Shown here: positions 43,543-51,864 of the stretch, piece after piece | How the letters are laid out: each line of letters starts with the position of its first letter | Position numbering within the stretch: the first letter of the stretch is position 1 | Source: Janthinobacterium lividum PAMC 25724 | GTDB lineage: Bacteria > Pseudomonadota > Gammaproteobacteria > Burkholderiales > Burkholderiaceae_D | DNA: 64,000 nt | Reading direction: 5' to 3' | Assembly: GCA_000242815.2 (NCBI GenBank) | Contig: AHHB01000026.1 | Coordinates: 1 to 64,000, forward strand | Position numbers and translations under genes: made by a program | Notes under the pieces: generated by a model | Told to the model about the DNA's origin: nothing | Databases searched by the model: none | The model's input: the letters and a program-made list of their open reading frames with translations, nothing else

Positions 43543-45984
43543 ATGGACATTTCAAGGTTTAATTTTCAGGAAGCACCTTGTGGCTTATTTGTATTTGACA
43601 GCAATCTGAAAATTGTCGCTGCAAATCAAACGTTGGCGACGATGCTTGGTTTTTCGTTGGATGAGTTAAATAATAAAAGTTTGAATGCGTTATTGACATC
43701 GGCAGAGCGTTTAATGTTTCACATGCAGGTGATGGCGTTGCTGCATCTTCAAGGGCGAGTGGAAGAAATCGCAATAATTCTCGCTGGCGCTGATGGGAAA
43801 AATATTCCCGTCATTTTTAACGCTGTACAACGCAATATTGATGGTAACGTCGTTACCGAATGTGTCGTCGTTCGCATGAATGAACGTAAGCGCCTTGAAG
43901 AAGAATTGTTTCGCGTAAAAAAAGCAACTGAACAAGTACCCGGTACGATTTACCAATTCCTGCTGCGTGCCGATGGTAGCTCCTGCTTTCCCTACGCCAG
44001 TGAGGGCGTACGCAATGTATATGAGTTAAACCCTTTACAATTACAAAAAGATGCCAGTCCGGCCTTCAATCGGCTTCACCCCGATGATATTGAAGCGATT
44101 AATCAAGGCATTACTGATTCTGCTAAAAATCTCACTGTCTGGCATCAAGAGTATCGGGTAATTTTGCCTAAGCGCGGCATCCGCTGGCTACAAGGTAGTG
44201 CAACCCCGGAGTCGCGCGTCGATGGCAGTACACTTTGGCATGGTTACATCAATGACATTACGGAAAAAAAAGCCTTAGAACTGGCACTGTCGAATGAATT
44301 TGAACGTACACGTGTCACTTTAAGTTCTATTGGCGATGCAGTTATTGTCACCAATGATCGCCAAGAAGTCGAATACCTCAATCCTAGTGCAGAGAAGTTG
44401 ACTGGCTGGGCATCGGCTGACGCCATAGGTCTGCCGGTGACAATGGTGTTTAATATCGTTAATCAATTTACGCGAGAAATTGTAAAGAATCCCATTGCGC
44501 ATTGTTTGGATGAGCGTGCGATCGTTGGCTTGACGAACGACACCGTATTGATCAGTAAAGACGGTAGTGAATATGCAGTTGAAGATTCTGCTGCGCCGAT
44601 TTTTACGGCGGGTGATGTCATTATCGGTGTCGTGATGGTTTTTCGTGATGTGACTGGCCAAAGGATACTGAGGCAGGAGGTGGAGCGCCGAGCGAGTCTT
44701 GATCATTTGACCGGGCTTGCTAACCGTGCGCAATTTGATCGGGTACTGCTTGAAATGTATGAGTCTTCGATTGCTACAGGCGTTTCGCATGCCCTATGTT
44801 GCATCGATCTGGATCAGTTTAAGATCGTCAATGACAGTTGTGGGCATGCCGCCGGAGATGCTTTGTTGAAAGAGGTTTCAGCCTTGCTGCTAAAATCCGT
44901 GCGTGCCAAGGATTTGGTGGCACGCTTGGGTGGCGATGAATTTGCGCTGTTGCTTGAAGGCTGCGATTTGAACGCGGCGCACCGTATCTCGCAACAGATT
45001 TGTGAGAAAGTGGCGCGAATCCGTTTTCAGCACAGTAGTAATTTTTTTCGTATTGGTGCCAGTATCGGGGTGGTGCCCTTAGATGGTAGATGGGCTAATG
45101 CGCAGGCAGCACAGCAAGCCGCCGACGGCGCATGCTTTGCTGCAAAAGATGAAGGTCGTGGGCGTGTGCACCTGTATGTGGATGCAGATAGAATCATCAT
45201 AGAGCAACGAGATCAAATGCAATGGGCAGCCCGTCTGCAGCAAGCAATTGATGAAAATCGCTTTGAACTTTTTGCGCAACCGATCATGCAACTCGGCGAG
45301 CATGCTGAATCAGGATTGCATTTTGAGATTTTATTGCGCCTGCGTGAGATGGATGGAACCTTGGTGCTGCCCGGTGTTTTCATCCCTTCCGCTGAGCGCT
45401 TTGGATTGGCACCGCAAGGCGACCGCTGGGTTGTTAGTCATGTTTTTGAATGGATGAAGTTGCATGCTGACAGGCTTGATAAAGTAAAGGTAATCGCGAT
45501 CAATTTGTCAGGGAAATCTATCGGAGATAAAGACTTTTACCAGTTTTTAATGGACGCACTCGATCGCGAAAAAATACCTGCACACAAAATTTCCTTTGAA
45601 ATCACTGAAACTGCTGCTATTGGGAACTTGGACATCGCTACTGAATTTATCGCTATGCTGCATCAACGCGGCGCGCGAATTTCTCTCGATGATTTTGGTA
45701 GTGGTATGTCTTCAATGGCTTACCTGAAACATCTGTCGTTCGATTATCTGAAGATCGACGGACAGTTTGTAAAAGACATGGCAAACGACGCCGTTGATTG
45801 CGCGATGGTGCGCAGTATCAATGAGATTGCGCACCTGACCGGAAAAATAACCATCGCCGAGTTTGTTGAAAGTGCCGATATTTTGATGCTGTTGAAAGAT
45901 CTCGGTGTCGATTGCGCGCAGGGGTATCACGTTGGCAAGCCTAAGCCAATTGACGAAATATTTTCTTGGGAAAATATGAATTAA
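43543..45984 (+). CDS. PAS-GGDEF-EAL c-di-GMP turnover protein
   Basis: An 813-residue cytoplasmic protein: PAS domains at about 1-115, 125-255 and 265-390, GGDEF at 395-560 and EAL at 570-810. The cyclase motif GGDEF is intact (463-467). In the EAL domain FEILLRL, EITETAAI, LDDFGSGMSSMAYL, YLKIDGQF, the late Glu of EFVES and QGYHVGKP are all present, so phosphodiesterase activity is plausible too. The frame starts at ATG 43543; no strong ribosome site, so coupling to the RsbQ-like gene is likely. The N-terminal PAS (NFQEAPCGLFVFDSN) could be the sensor for the hydrolase product. Confidence 0.9.
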   Translation: MDISRFNFQEAPCGLFVFDSNLKIVAANQTLATMLGFSLDELNNKSLNALLTSAERLMFHMQVMALLHLQGRVEEIAIILAGADGKNIPVIFNAVQRNIDGNVVTECVVVRMNERKRLEEELFRVKKATEQVPGTIYQFLLRADGSSCFPYASEGVRNVYELNPLQLQKDASPAFNRLHPDDIEAINQGITDSAKNLTVWHQEYRVILPKRGIRWLQGSATPESRVDGSTLWHGYINDITEKKALELALSNEFERTRVTLSSIGDAVIVTNDRQEVEYLNPSAEKLTGWASADAIGLPVTMVFNIVNQFTREIVKNPIAHCLDERAIVGLTNDTVLISKDGSEYAVEDSAAPIFTAGDVIIGVVMVFRDVTGQRILRQEVERRASLDHLTGLANRAQFDRVLLEMYESSIATGVSHALCCIDLDQFKIVNDSCGHAAGDALLKEVSALLLKSVRAKDLVARLGGDEFALLLEGCDLNAAHRISQQICEKVARIRFQHSSNFFRIGASIGVVPLDGRWANAQAAQQAADGACFAAKDEGRGRVHLYVDADRIIIEQRDQMQWAARLQQAIDENRFELFAQPIMQLGEHAESGLHFEILLRLREMDGTLVLPGVFIPSAERFGLAPQGDRWVVSHVFEWMKLHADRLDKVKVIAINLSGKSIGDKDFYQFLMDALDREKIPAHKISFEITETAAIGNLDIATEFIAMLHQRGARISLDDFGSGMSSMAYLKHLSFDYLKIDGQFVKDMANDAVDCAMVRSINEIAHLTGKITIAEFVESADILMLLKDLGVDCAQGYHVGKPKPIDEIFSWENMN

Positions 45985-46070
45985 GCGGCGCTATTCAGGC
46001 GTGACTTTGTGCGCCAAGATACTGAAAAATGACGCAGGTGGGCAAGCTGAGAACTACCGTCCAGAAAAAT

Positions 46071-46118
46071 GCTGCGGTGACCCTCTGAAGTGACAAAAGG
46101 TGCCGCAGCGTCTTTTTT
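46071..46118 (+). terminator. Possible terminator with large loop
   Basis: GCTGCGG (46071-46077) pairs with CCGCAGC (46103-46109) around a 25-base loop, followed by a run of T at 46113-46118. It lies about 90 bases after the PAS-GGDEF-EAL gene. The big loop makes it a weak candidate. Confidence 0.4.
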
Positions 46119-46269
46119 ACAACCTGCCCGTCAGTAATAGCAGTATCAGTATCACGACGACCAGGCCGGCGATGCCGCTAGGGCCATAACCCCAATTGCG
46201 GCTATGCGGCCAAGTAGGCAGGACGCCGACCAGGGCCAGGATCAAGATGATCAGAATGATGGTGCCCAT
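46117..46269 (-). CDS. DUF3309 family small membrane protein
   Basis: A 50-residue protein (MGTIILIILILALVGVLPTW, then PHSRNWGYGPSGIAGLVVVI...) starting at ATG 46269 behind AAGGAG. PTWPxSRxWGYGPSG is the hallmark of DUF3309. Two hydrophobic helices enclose this motif. Function is unknown; the family turns up repeatedly beside general-stress and glycine-zipper genes, as here. Confidence 0.9.
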   Translation of the reverse strand: MGTIILIILILALVGVLPTWPHSRNWGYGPSGIAGLVVVILILLLLTGRL

Positions 46270-46337
46270 GGCAACTCCTTGTTATCGTACAACGCATGTG
46301 GGATGGCAGGATGCCTGCTGGCAAACTGCGCCGAAAA

Positions 46338-46784
46338 TTAATAGCGATAGACGCGGCCGTCAACGACGCGCACGCGATTGCCCGGACGCAAGTCATTGGC
46401 CGTGTCCTGCACCACGGTGCGGTATTCGCCGTTGTCGAGGCGTACGCTGATTTGGTAAGCCTGCGCTTGCTGCCTGCGGCCTTCTACCTGGTTGCCCACG
46501 ACGCCGCCGGCAACGGCACCTGCGACGGTGGCGGCCGTGCGTCCGCCGCCCGAGCCGATGGTGTTGCCCAGCAGGGCGCCGGCGATACCGCCGACCACGG
46601 CCCCGGCGCCGCTGCTTTGAGCGCTACCTTGGACGATCTGGATGGAGTCGACGGTGCCGTATATGGCGGACTCAGGCTGATTGGCCGGGTAATATTGTTG
46701 TGATGCTGAAGGACCGGTGGCACAACCGCTCAATACGGCGGTGGCGGCGAGCATCAGTGCAGCCAATGTGGCATAGTTTTTCAT
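46338..46784 (-). CDS. Glycine-zipper 2TM lipoprotein (17-kDa antigen-like)
   Basis: A 148-residue protein, ATG 46784 behind AGGAG. The lipobox LSGC puts the Cys at 21. A glycine zipper (GAGAVVGGIAGALLGNTIGS, AGAVAGGVVGNQVEG) is followed by the C-terminal beta domain (AYQISVRLDNGEYRTVVQDT). It is a paralogue of the protein at 33326-33955, lacking its Gln/Pro linker. A cluster palindrome lies 62 bases upstream. Confidence 0.88.
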   Translation of the reverse strand: MKNYATLAALMLAATAVLSGCATGPSASQQYYPANQPESAIYGTVDSIQIVQGSAQSSGAGAVVGGIAGALLGNTIGSGGGRTAATVAGAVAGGVVGNQVEGRRQQAQAYQISVRLDNGEYRTVVQDTANDLRPGNRVRVVDGRVYRY

Positions 46785-46845
46785 TTTATTCTCCTGACGA
46801 GGTGAGGGTGTGGTACTCATCTTAGTCACGCCCCTGTCCCCGGTC

Positions 46846-46861
46846 TGTACGCTGCCGCACG
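46846..46861. promoter_or_regulatory. 16-bp palindrome, site 7
   Basis: TGTACGCTGCCGCACG matches yGTRCG-N4-CGYACr. It lies 62 bases before the glycine-zipper lipoprotein gene and 126 bases before site 8. Confidence 0.65.
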
Positions 46862-46986
46862 CACTTATTTCGTGTCGAAATCGTATTTTTGGCGTGTGCG
46901 ATGCTGCCAGACCTGGTGTCAAAACCCTGTTTCAAAACTTTGTTATTTCTCCCTGTCTGCCTCCCGCTTTCAAAATAAATTGCTTG

Positions 46987-47002
46987 TGTACGGCAGCGTA
47001 CA
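46987..47002. promoter_or_regulatory. 16-bp palindrome, site 8
   Basis: TGTACGGCAGCGTACA is palindromic in its 6-bp arms and is nearly the reverse complement of site 1. It lies 75 bases before the plus-strand gene at 47077. Confidence 0.7.
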
Positions 47003-47076
47003 GAAGAGCGGCGACTATCCACGTAAAACGGTAGTCATGCCAAGCAGACATGCTTGTCACCACCAGGGAGAAATAG

Positions 47077-47631
47077 ATGAACCAGAACAAACTCTTCACC
47101 GCCATCGTCGTCAGCCTGGCGTGCGCCGTCTGGGGCGGCCAGGCATTGGCCGCCACGCCGGAAGCGAAAGCAGCCTACAAGGCGGCCAACGAACAGGCTG
47201 GCCTCAATTACAAGCTGGCGCATGCGCAATGCGAAAAAATCACGGCTAACCCGAAGGATGTCTGCATCGCCGAAGCGAAAGCTGTGCGCACCTATGATGA
47301 AGCAGTTGCTCAGGCGCAATACACGAACACTTTGCGTGCCTATACCAAGGCGCGCATCAAGATTGCCGATGCCAACCATGACGTCGACCTGGCCCGCTGC
47401 AATGCGCTGACGGGCAACGACAAGGATGTCTGCGTCAAGCTGGCCAAGTCCACCAAGGTCGCTGCGCTGGCCGACGCCAAGGCAGACAAGAAAGTCATCG
47501 AAGCGCGCAGTGATGCGCGTGAAGCAAAGAGAAAAGCCGAGTACAAGGTCGCGACAGAAAAATGCGATGCATTAGCCGGCGCAGCCAAGGATGACTGTAT
47601 CAAGGCTGCAAAAACCCAGTTTGGCTACTGA
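47077..47631 (+). CDS. Exported protein with three C-x10-C repeats
   Basis: A 184-residue protein, ATG 47077 behind GGGAG. Residues 1-25 are a signal peptide ending ALA. The mature part is helical and rich in Ala/Lys, with three repeats of about 55 residues, each with two Cys eleven residues apart (C52/C63, C108/C119, C163/C174) in the wording C-(D/N/E)-x-(I/L)-x6-D-x-C. Each pair could form a disulfide closing a helical hairpin. I recognise no named family. A cluster palindrome lies 75 bases upstream. Confidence 0.8.
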   Translation: MNQNKLFTAIVVSLACAVWGGQALAATPEAKAAYKAANEQAGLNYKLAHAQCEKITANPKDVCIAEAKAVRTYDEAVAQAQYTNTLRAYTKARIKIADANHDVDLARCNALTGNDKDVCVKLAKSTKVAALADAKADKKVIEARSDAREAKRKAEYKVATEKCDALAGAAKDDCIKAAKTQFGY

Positions 47632-47712
47632 ACGCCATCCGGCGCGCAGTAACAGATTGGTATAAGAAGCTCGTTGTGAGCACATTGATTGACCACTCCT
47701 AAGGAAAAAACC

Positions 47713-48024
47713 ATGAAATTCACTAAATCTATCGCTACCGGCCTGTTCGTCGCTTCCCTGTTCGCCGTTGCAGGTTGCGCTTCGACTCCAACCAAAGAAG
47801 GTACGGGCGAATACATCGACGATGCAGCCATCACCACCAAAGTCAAAGCCAGCATCTTTAACGAGCCGACACTGAAATCGACGGAAATCAACGTTGAAAC
47901 CTTCAAGGGTGTGGTTCAGCTGAGCGGCTTTGTTGCCCAGCCAGCCGACGCCGCCAAAGCGGGCGACATTACCCGTGGCATCAAAGGCGTGAAGTCGGTA
48001 AAAAACGATATCCGCGTCAAGTAA
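47713..48024 (+). CDS. BON-domain lipoprotein
   Basis: A 103-residue protein; ATG 47713 lies behind AAGGA. Lipobox AVAGC puts the Cys at 22. The single BON domain (YIDDAAITTKVKASIFNEPT, VETFKGVVQLSGFVAQPADA, IKGVKSVKNDIRVK) is as in OsmY, a periplasmic protein induced by osmotic stress, which has two. It probably binds phospholipid or the inner face of the outer membrane. I found no cluster palindrome in the 80 bases before it. Confidence 0.9.
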   Translation: MKFTKSIATGLFVASLFAVAGCASTPTKEGTGEYIDDAAITTKVKASIFNEPTLKSTEINVETFKGVVQLSGFVAQPADAAKAGDITRGIKGVKSVKNDIRVK

Positions 48025-48095
48025 TGGCATGAGCTGCCGCAGCGTCCAGCCCGGTGGCTGGCGCTGTGGCCCCCACCGACCGCTGCGGGAATCGC

Positions 48096-49292
48096 ATGCC
48101 TATTGAGCCTCAAAATGCCCCGCCCGAGCCGTTGACGGCTAGCTCCAGCGAGCCAGCGGAGCCACCTCCCGGCGCTCCCGGAGAACACCTGGACCCCTCC
48201 TTGCGCCTGCCGCTACATGTCAATGCGCGCGGCCTTGCCTTGGGCACCATCGCTACTGTCAGCTTCATCTATGCGCTGCAATGGGCGCAGAAATTCCTCA
48301 TTCCCGTCATCTTCAGCATTTTTATTGCCTATACGCTCAATCGTGTCGTCGCCTGGCTGGAAAAGCTGCGCCTGCCGCGCGCCGTCGGCGTCACTGTCGT
48401 CATGGCCTTGATCCTGTTCGGCTCGCTTGTTGTGGTCGAGCGCGTGCAGGGCGAATTTGAATCCATCGTTGAAGCATTACCTGCCGCCACGCAGAAGCTG
48501 TCGCGCTTGATTGCCACCAGCACGGGCGGCAAGAGCAGCACCTTGCAGAAAATGCGGGCCGTAGCCAATGAAATCGAGCAAGTCGCCGCTGGCGCCGAAG
48601 CGCGTCGCAACAACCGCCGCGCCGCCGCTGCCGAGGCGCCCAACTTCAAGATCATGGACTGGGTCTGGGCCGGTTCGCTGGGCCTGGTGGGCTTTCTTAG
48701 TCAGGCCAGCATCGTTATCTTCCTGGTGTTTTTCCTGCTGTTGTCGGGCGACACCTTCAAGCGCAAGCTCGTCAAGCTGACGGGACCGTCGCTGAGCCGC
48801 AAGAAGGTCACCGTGCACATCCTGGAAGACATCAATACCTCGATACAGAACTATATGTTCATGCTGCTCGTCACGAATGTCTTGCTGGCAGTGCTGATGT
48901 GGATCGCCTTGCGCGTGATCGGTCTGGAAAATGCCGGTGCCTGGGCCATCGTGGCCGGCTTGCTGCACATCATGCCGTATTTCGGCCCTTTGCTCATCAC
49001 CATCGCCACGGGGCTGGTTGCCTTCCTGCAGTTCGAATCGCTGGAAATGGTCTTGCTGGTGACGGGCACGTCAATGGCGATCGCCACCTTGGTGGGCACC
49101 TTTGTCACTACCTGGATGACGGGGCGCATCGCCCGCATGAATCCCGCGGCCGTTTTCATCAGCCTGCTGTTCTGGGGCTGGCTGTGGGGCGTCTGGGGCT
49201 TGCTGCTGGGCGTGCCTATCATCGTCATCGTGAAAGTGGTGGCCGAGCGCGTAGAAGGCATGGAAGTGGTGGCGGAATTGCTGGGCGAATAG
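48096..49292 (+). CDS. AI-2E family transporter (PerM-like)
   Basis: A 398-residue protein of the AI-2E/PerM family: a Pro-rich cytoplasmic N-terminus, then about eight TM helices with the usual wording FLIPVIFSIFIAYTLNRVVA, GLLHIMPYFGPLLITIATGL and FWGWLWGVWGLLLGVPIIVI. Members export small molecules or act as sodium/proton antiporters; the name from autoinducer-2 applies only to some. Chosen start ATG 48096 (MPIEPQNAPP) stands behind CGGGA. Confidence 0.85.
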   Translation: MPIEPQNAPPEPLTASSSEPAEPPPGAPGEHLDPSLRLPLHVNARGLALGTIATVSFIYALQWAQKFLIPVIFSIFIAYTLNRVVAWLEKLRLPRAVGVTVVMALILFGSLVVVERVQGEFESIVEALPAATQKLSRLIATSTGGKSSTLQKMRAVANEIEQVAAGAEARRNNRRAAAAEAPNFKIMDWVWAGSLGLVGFLSQASIVIFLVFFLLLSGDTFKRKLVKLTGPSLSRKKVTVHILEDINTSIQNYMFMLLVTNVLLAVLMWIALRVIGLENAGAWAIVAGLLHIMPYFGPLLITIATGLVAFLQFESLEMVLLVTGTSMAIATLVGTFVTTWMTGRIARMNPAAVFISLLFWGWLWGVWGLLLGVPIIVIVKVVAERVEGMEVVAELLGE

Positions 49293-49348
49293 CTTGCCGC
49301 AACACCAACGCCACCCACGGTTGTCGTTCGCATGTGGGGGGCAGATCA

Positions 49349-50296
49349 TCAGGACTGGTGGCGTTTCAGTATCTTCACTTGGACATCGCCGTCCTGCGTC
49401 TTCGGCATATCCTTCATGCTGCCCAGTTGCAGGGTGAATTGACGCGTGAATTCGGCGCCCAGGAAGAAGATTTGCGCCGAGTAATACACCCATAACAGCA
49501 GTGCCACCAGCGAACCGGCCGCGCCATAGCTGCTGGCCACGCCGCTATTGCCGATATACACGCCAATTGCATATTTTCCCAAGGAAAACATGCAAGCCGT
49601 GCCCACGGCGCCGATCAACACGTCACGCCACGACAGGCGCACGCGTGGCAGCATCTTATAGATGACGGCGAACAGGCTGGCGATGACGGCAAAGCCGATC
49701 AGGTTCGACAATATGGTAAACAGCACGGCCGTGTCTTTCCACACGCCTTCCCAGAAGTTGGCAAGAATGGCCATGGCCGCGTTGACCACCAGCGACACCA
49801 TCAGCAGGAAGGCCAGCACCAGCACCAGGCCGAACGACAGCAGGCGCGTGCGCAGCATATCCCAGGCCCCCGCTTCCTTCAGGGGCGGCACTTGCCAGAT
49901 TTCATCGAGACTGGCTTTCAGTTCGGCAAACACGCTGGTGGCGCCAAACAATAGCAGGGCGCTGGCGATGAGGGTGGCGATGCGGCCCTGTTCATGGTTC
50001 TTTGCGCCGGCCAGCACCAACTGGATGGCTTCGGCGCCTTGCGTACCGAGCAAGCCTTGCAACTGCCCCATCAGTTCGCCACGCGCGGCGGCCGGGCCGT
50101 AGAAAAAGCCGGCGATGGCGATGACCAGCACGAGGATGGGGGCGATGGAAAACAGGGTGTAGTAGGCGAGGGCGGCGCCCTTGCTTGAGGCGCGGTGTTC
50201 CAGCCATTCGGTGACGGAGCAGACGATGACGCTGCGCATTTGCCGGCTGAACGGCCCCAGAGCGGCCAGTTTAGGGTAACGGGTAAACGAATTCAT
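49349..50296 (-). CDS. YihY/BrkB family inner-membrane protein
   Basis: A protein of about 315 residues with six TM helices. The wording HRASSKGAALAYYTLFSIAP, EIWQVPP, LPRVRLSWRDVLIGA and YGAAGSLVALLLWVYYSAQI is typical of the YihY family, formerly mistaken for RNase BN and for a virulence factor (BrkB). Function is unclear. ATG 50296 is chosen; a TTG at 50308 adds four residues. It is convergent with the AI-2E transporter. Confidence 0.88.
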   Translation of the reverse strand: MNSFTRYPKLAALGPFSRQMRSVIVCSVTEWLEHRASSKGAALAYYTLFSIAPILVLVIAIAGFFYGPAAARGELMGQLQGLLGTQGAEAIQLVLAGAKNHEQGRIATLIASALLLFGATSVFAELKASLDEIWQVPPLKEAGAWDMLRTRLLSFGLVLVLAFLLMVSLVVNAAMAILANFWEGVWKDTAVLFTILSNLIGFAVIASLFAVIYKMLPRVRLSWRDVLIGAVGTACMFSLGKYAIGVYIGNSGVASSYGAAGSLVALLLWVYYSAQIFFLGAEFTRQFTLQLGSMKDMPKTQDGDVQVKILKRHQS

Positions 50297-50311
50297 GATG
50301 GCTTTCAATGC

Positions 50312-50336
50312 AAAAAGGGGCGTGAGCCCCTTTTTT
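50312..50336 (-). terminator. Bidirectional-type terminator after the OmpA gene
   Basis: The hairpin GGGG-C-GTGA-G-CCCC is flanked by AAAAA and TTTTTT, so it works on either strand. On the minus strand it stands 29 bases after the OmpA gene, its likely user, just before the YihY gene. Confidence 0.8.
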
Positions 50337-50364
50337 ATTCACAAGTGGCGTGCCACTGTTGCGC

Positions 50365-51393
50365 TTACTGTACGCGGCGTTCGATGGTGATTTGTTCTAC
50401 TTCGACGCGGCGGTTTGGTTCCAGGCACTTGATCAGATCGGCACGTTTCTTATTATCGCAGGTGACGACAGGATTGGTGGAACCCTTGCCTTCAGCCGTC
50501 AGGCGGTTGGCGGCGACACCATGAGCAAGCAGGTATTGCTTGACTGCATCAGCGCGCTGCTGCGACAGTTTCAGATTGTACTTGGGCGCTCCGATGCGGT
50601 CGGCATAGCCACTGATGACGACGTTGGTGACGTCCGGTGCAGCGTTGAGCATGCTGGCGATCTCGTCCAATTTGGTCTGTGTCGGACCCAGCTTGTCGCT
50701 GTCGAATGCGAACAGTTCCGTTGCCGCCATCGTCACTTTTTCAAAGCGTGGCGGCGGTGGTGGTGGCGGTGGTGGCACGACCACGACGACTTGCTCGCGC
50801 ACTATCGGCGGCGGTGGTGGTGGTGGCGGCGGCGCAGGTGGTTTGTCGAACGCGAAGTTCAGGCCCACGGTGACGTAGTAATTGTTGGACTTGCTGCTCG
50901 GATCGAAGGTATTGCCGCGCAGGAAACCATGCACATTGCGCACGTCAGCCTGTAAAGACAGTTGATCATTGATGCTGGACTGGAAACCGAGACCGACGCT
51001 GGCGTAGGGCGAACTCTTGCTCCGCTCACCGAAGGCGAAGCTGGTGTCCTTGTCGCGCTGCATGCCGGCACCGACGAGCAGGAAGGGGCGGAAGGCTTGA
51101 CGCGAGAACATGTACAGGCCATCTACGCCCAGCGTATTTTGCTCGTAGCGCTGAGCGCCATCCTTGGCGCGGGCGTACGTGGTGCCCAGCTGGATATCCC
51201 AGTCCGGGGAAACAGGCTTACCGAAGCGCAAGCCTGCGCCATAGCCGGTTTTATCCGTTGCAAAGTCGGAATCTGGCTTGAGTGCGTTGATGCTAGGTTG
51301 AATATACCAGGAAGGATTGATTTCCTGGGCCTGCGCGCCGAGGGCGGAGCACAGGACCGCAGCGGCAACGGCGATTTTTTTTTGATTAGTCAC
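50365..51393 (-). CDS. OmpA family outer-membrane protein with poly-proline linker
   Basis: A 342-residue protein: signal peptide 1-22 (GAQA), an eight-strand beta barrel (about 25-185, WYIQPSINALKPDSDFATD to NNYYVTVGLNFAFD), a linker with two runs of nine Pro split by IVREQVVVVV, and an OmpA peptidoglycan-binding domain (about 215-342, ELFAFDSDKLGPTQTKLDEI, NVVISGYADRIGAPKYNLKL). It anchors the outer membrane to the wall. A cluster palindrome lies 162 bases upstream. Confidence 0.92.
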   Translation of the reverse strand: MTNQKKIAVAAAVLCSALGAQAQEINPSWYIQPSINALKPDSDFATDKTGYGAGLRFGKPVSPDWDIQLGTTYARAKDGAQRYEQNTLGVDGLYMFSRQAFRPFLLVGAGMQRDKDTSFAFGERSKSSPYASVGLGFQSSINDQLSLQADVRNVHGFLRGNTFDPSSKSNNYYVTVGLNFAFDKPPAPPPPPPPPPIVREQVVVVVPPPPPPPPPRFEKVTMAATELFAFDSDKLGPTQTKLDEIASMLNAAPDVTNVVISGYADRIGAPKYNLKLSQQRADAVKQYLLAHGVAANRLTAEGKGSTNPVVTCDNKKRADLIKCLEPNRRVEVEQITIERRVQ

Positions 51394-51864
51394 AAGTAAC
51401 TCCCAACGTTGATTAGAGATTTTCCCTGCAGCATCAAAGCGACATCATGCTGCACCTGCTATTGCTAGCGATAGACAACAATTCCAGGTGCGCCCGTCTT
51501 GCGATAAATGCACTGCTGTTGGAGCAGAGAATACGATTTCAGTTCAAAGTGGTCCGTACGCTGGCGCACAAAGCCATGTTGTGTATCAAAGCTGTTGCAG
51601 ATTCACGACAAACACTTTTGTCTTGAAAAAAACTAATTGAAGCGGCGGGATTTTTACCAGCACGGCCACTTCCTGGCGCCGCAGCAAGAGGCAATCGTAC
51701 GACTTATTAGCAGCATGCCACGTATATTAGTAACAATGATGAGCTTGATAACTAATCTGATCTGGATGTTGTATTCCGGCCCCATTCTGTTGCCTTACCG
51801 GGCTCGCTGCGGCCATTTTTGCGCGCTGCAGCCAATTGCGCCACTTTTCATCAAGGAGTTTCCC
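51394..51864. other. Divergent promoter region before the macroglobulin gene
   Basis: No gene seen in this 471-base stretch. The frame of the macroglobulin gene stays open back to 51637, but that part has no signal peptide or ribosome site at its start. From about 51480 on it is AT-rich. It contains palindrome site 9. Confidence 0.5.
51555..51570. promoter_or_regulatory. 16-bp palindrome, site 9
   Basis: CGTACGCTGGCGCACA matches yGTRCG-N4-CGYACr. It lies 162 bases before the OmpA gene on the minus strand and about 300 bases before the macroglobulin gene on the plus strand. Confidence 0.6.
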
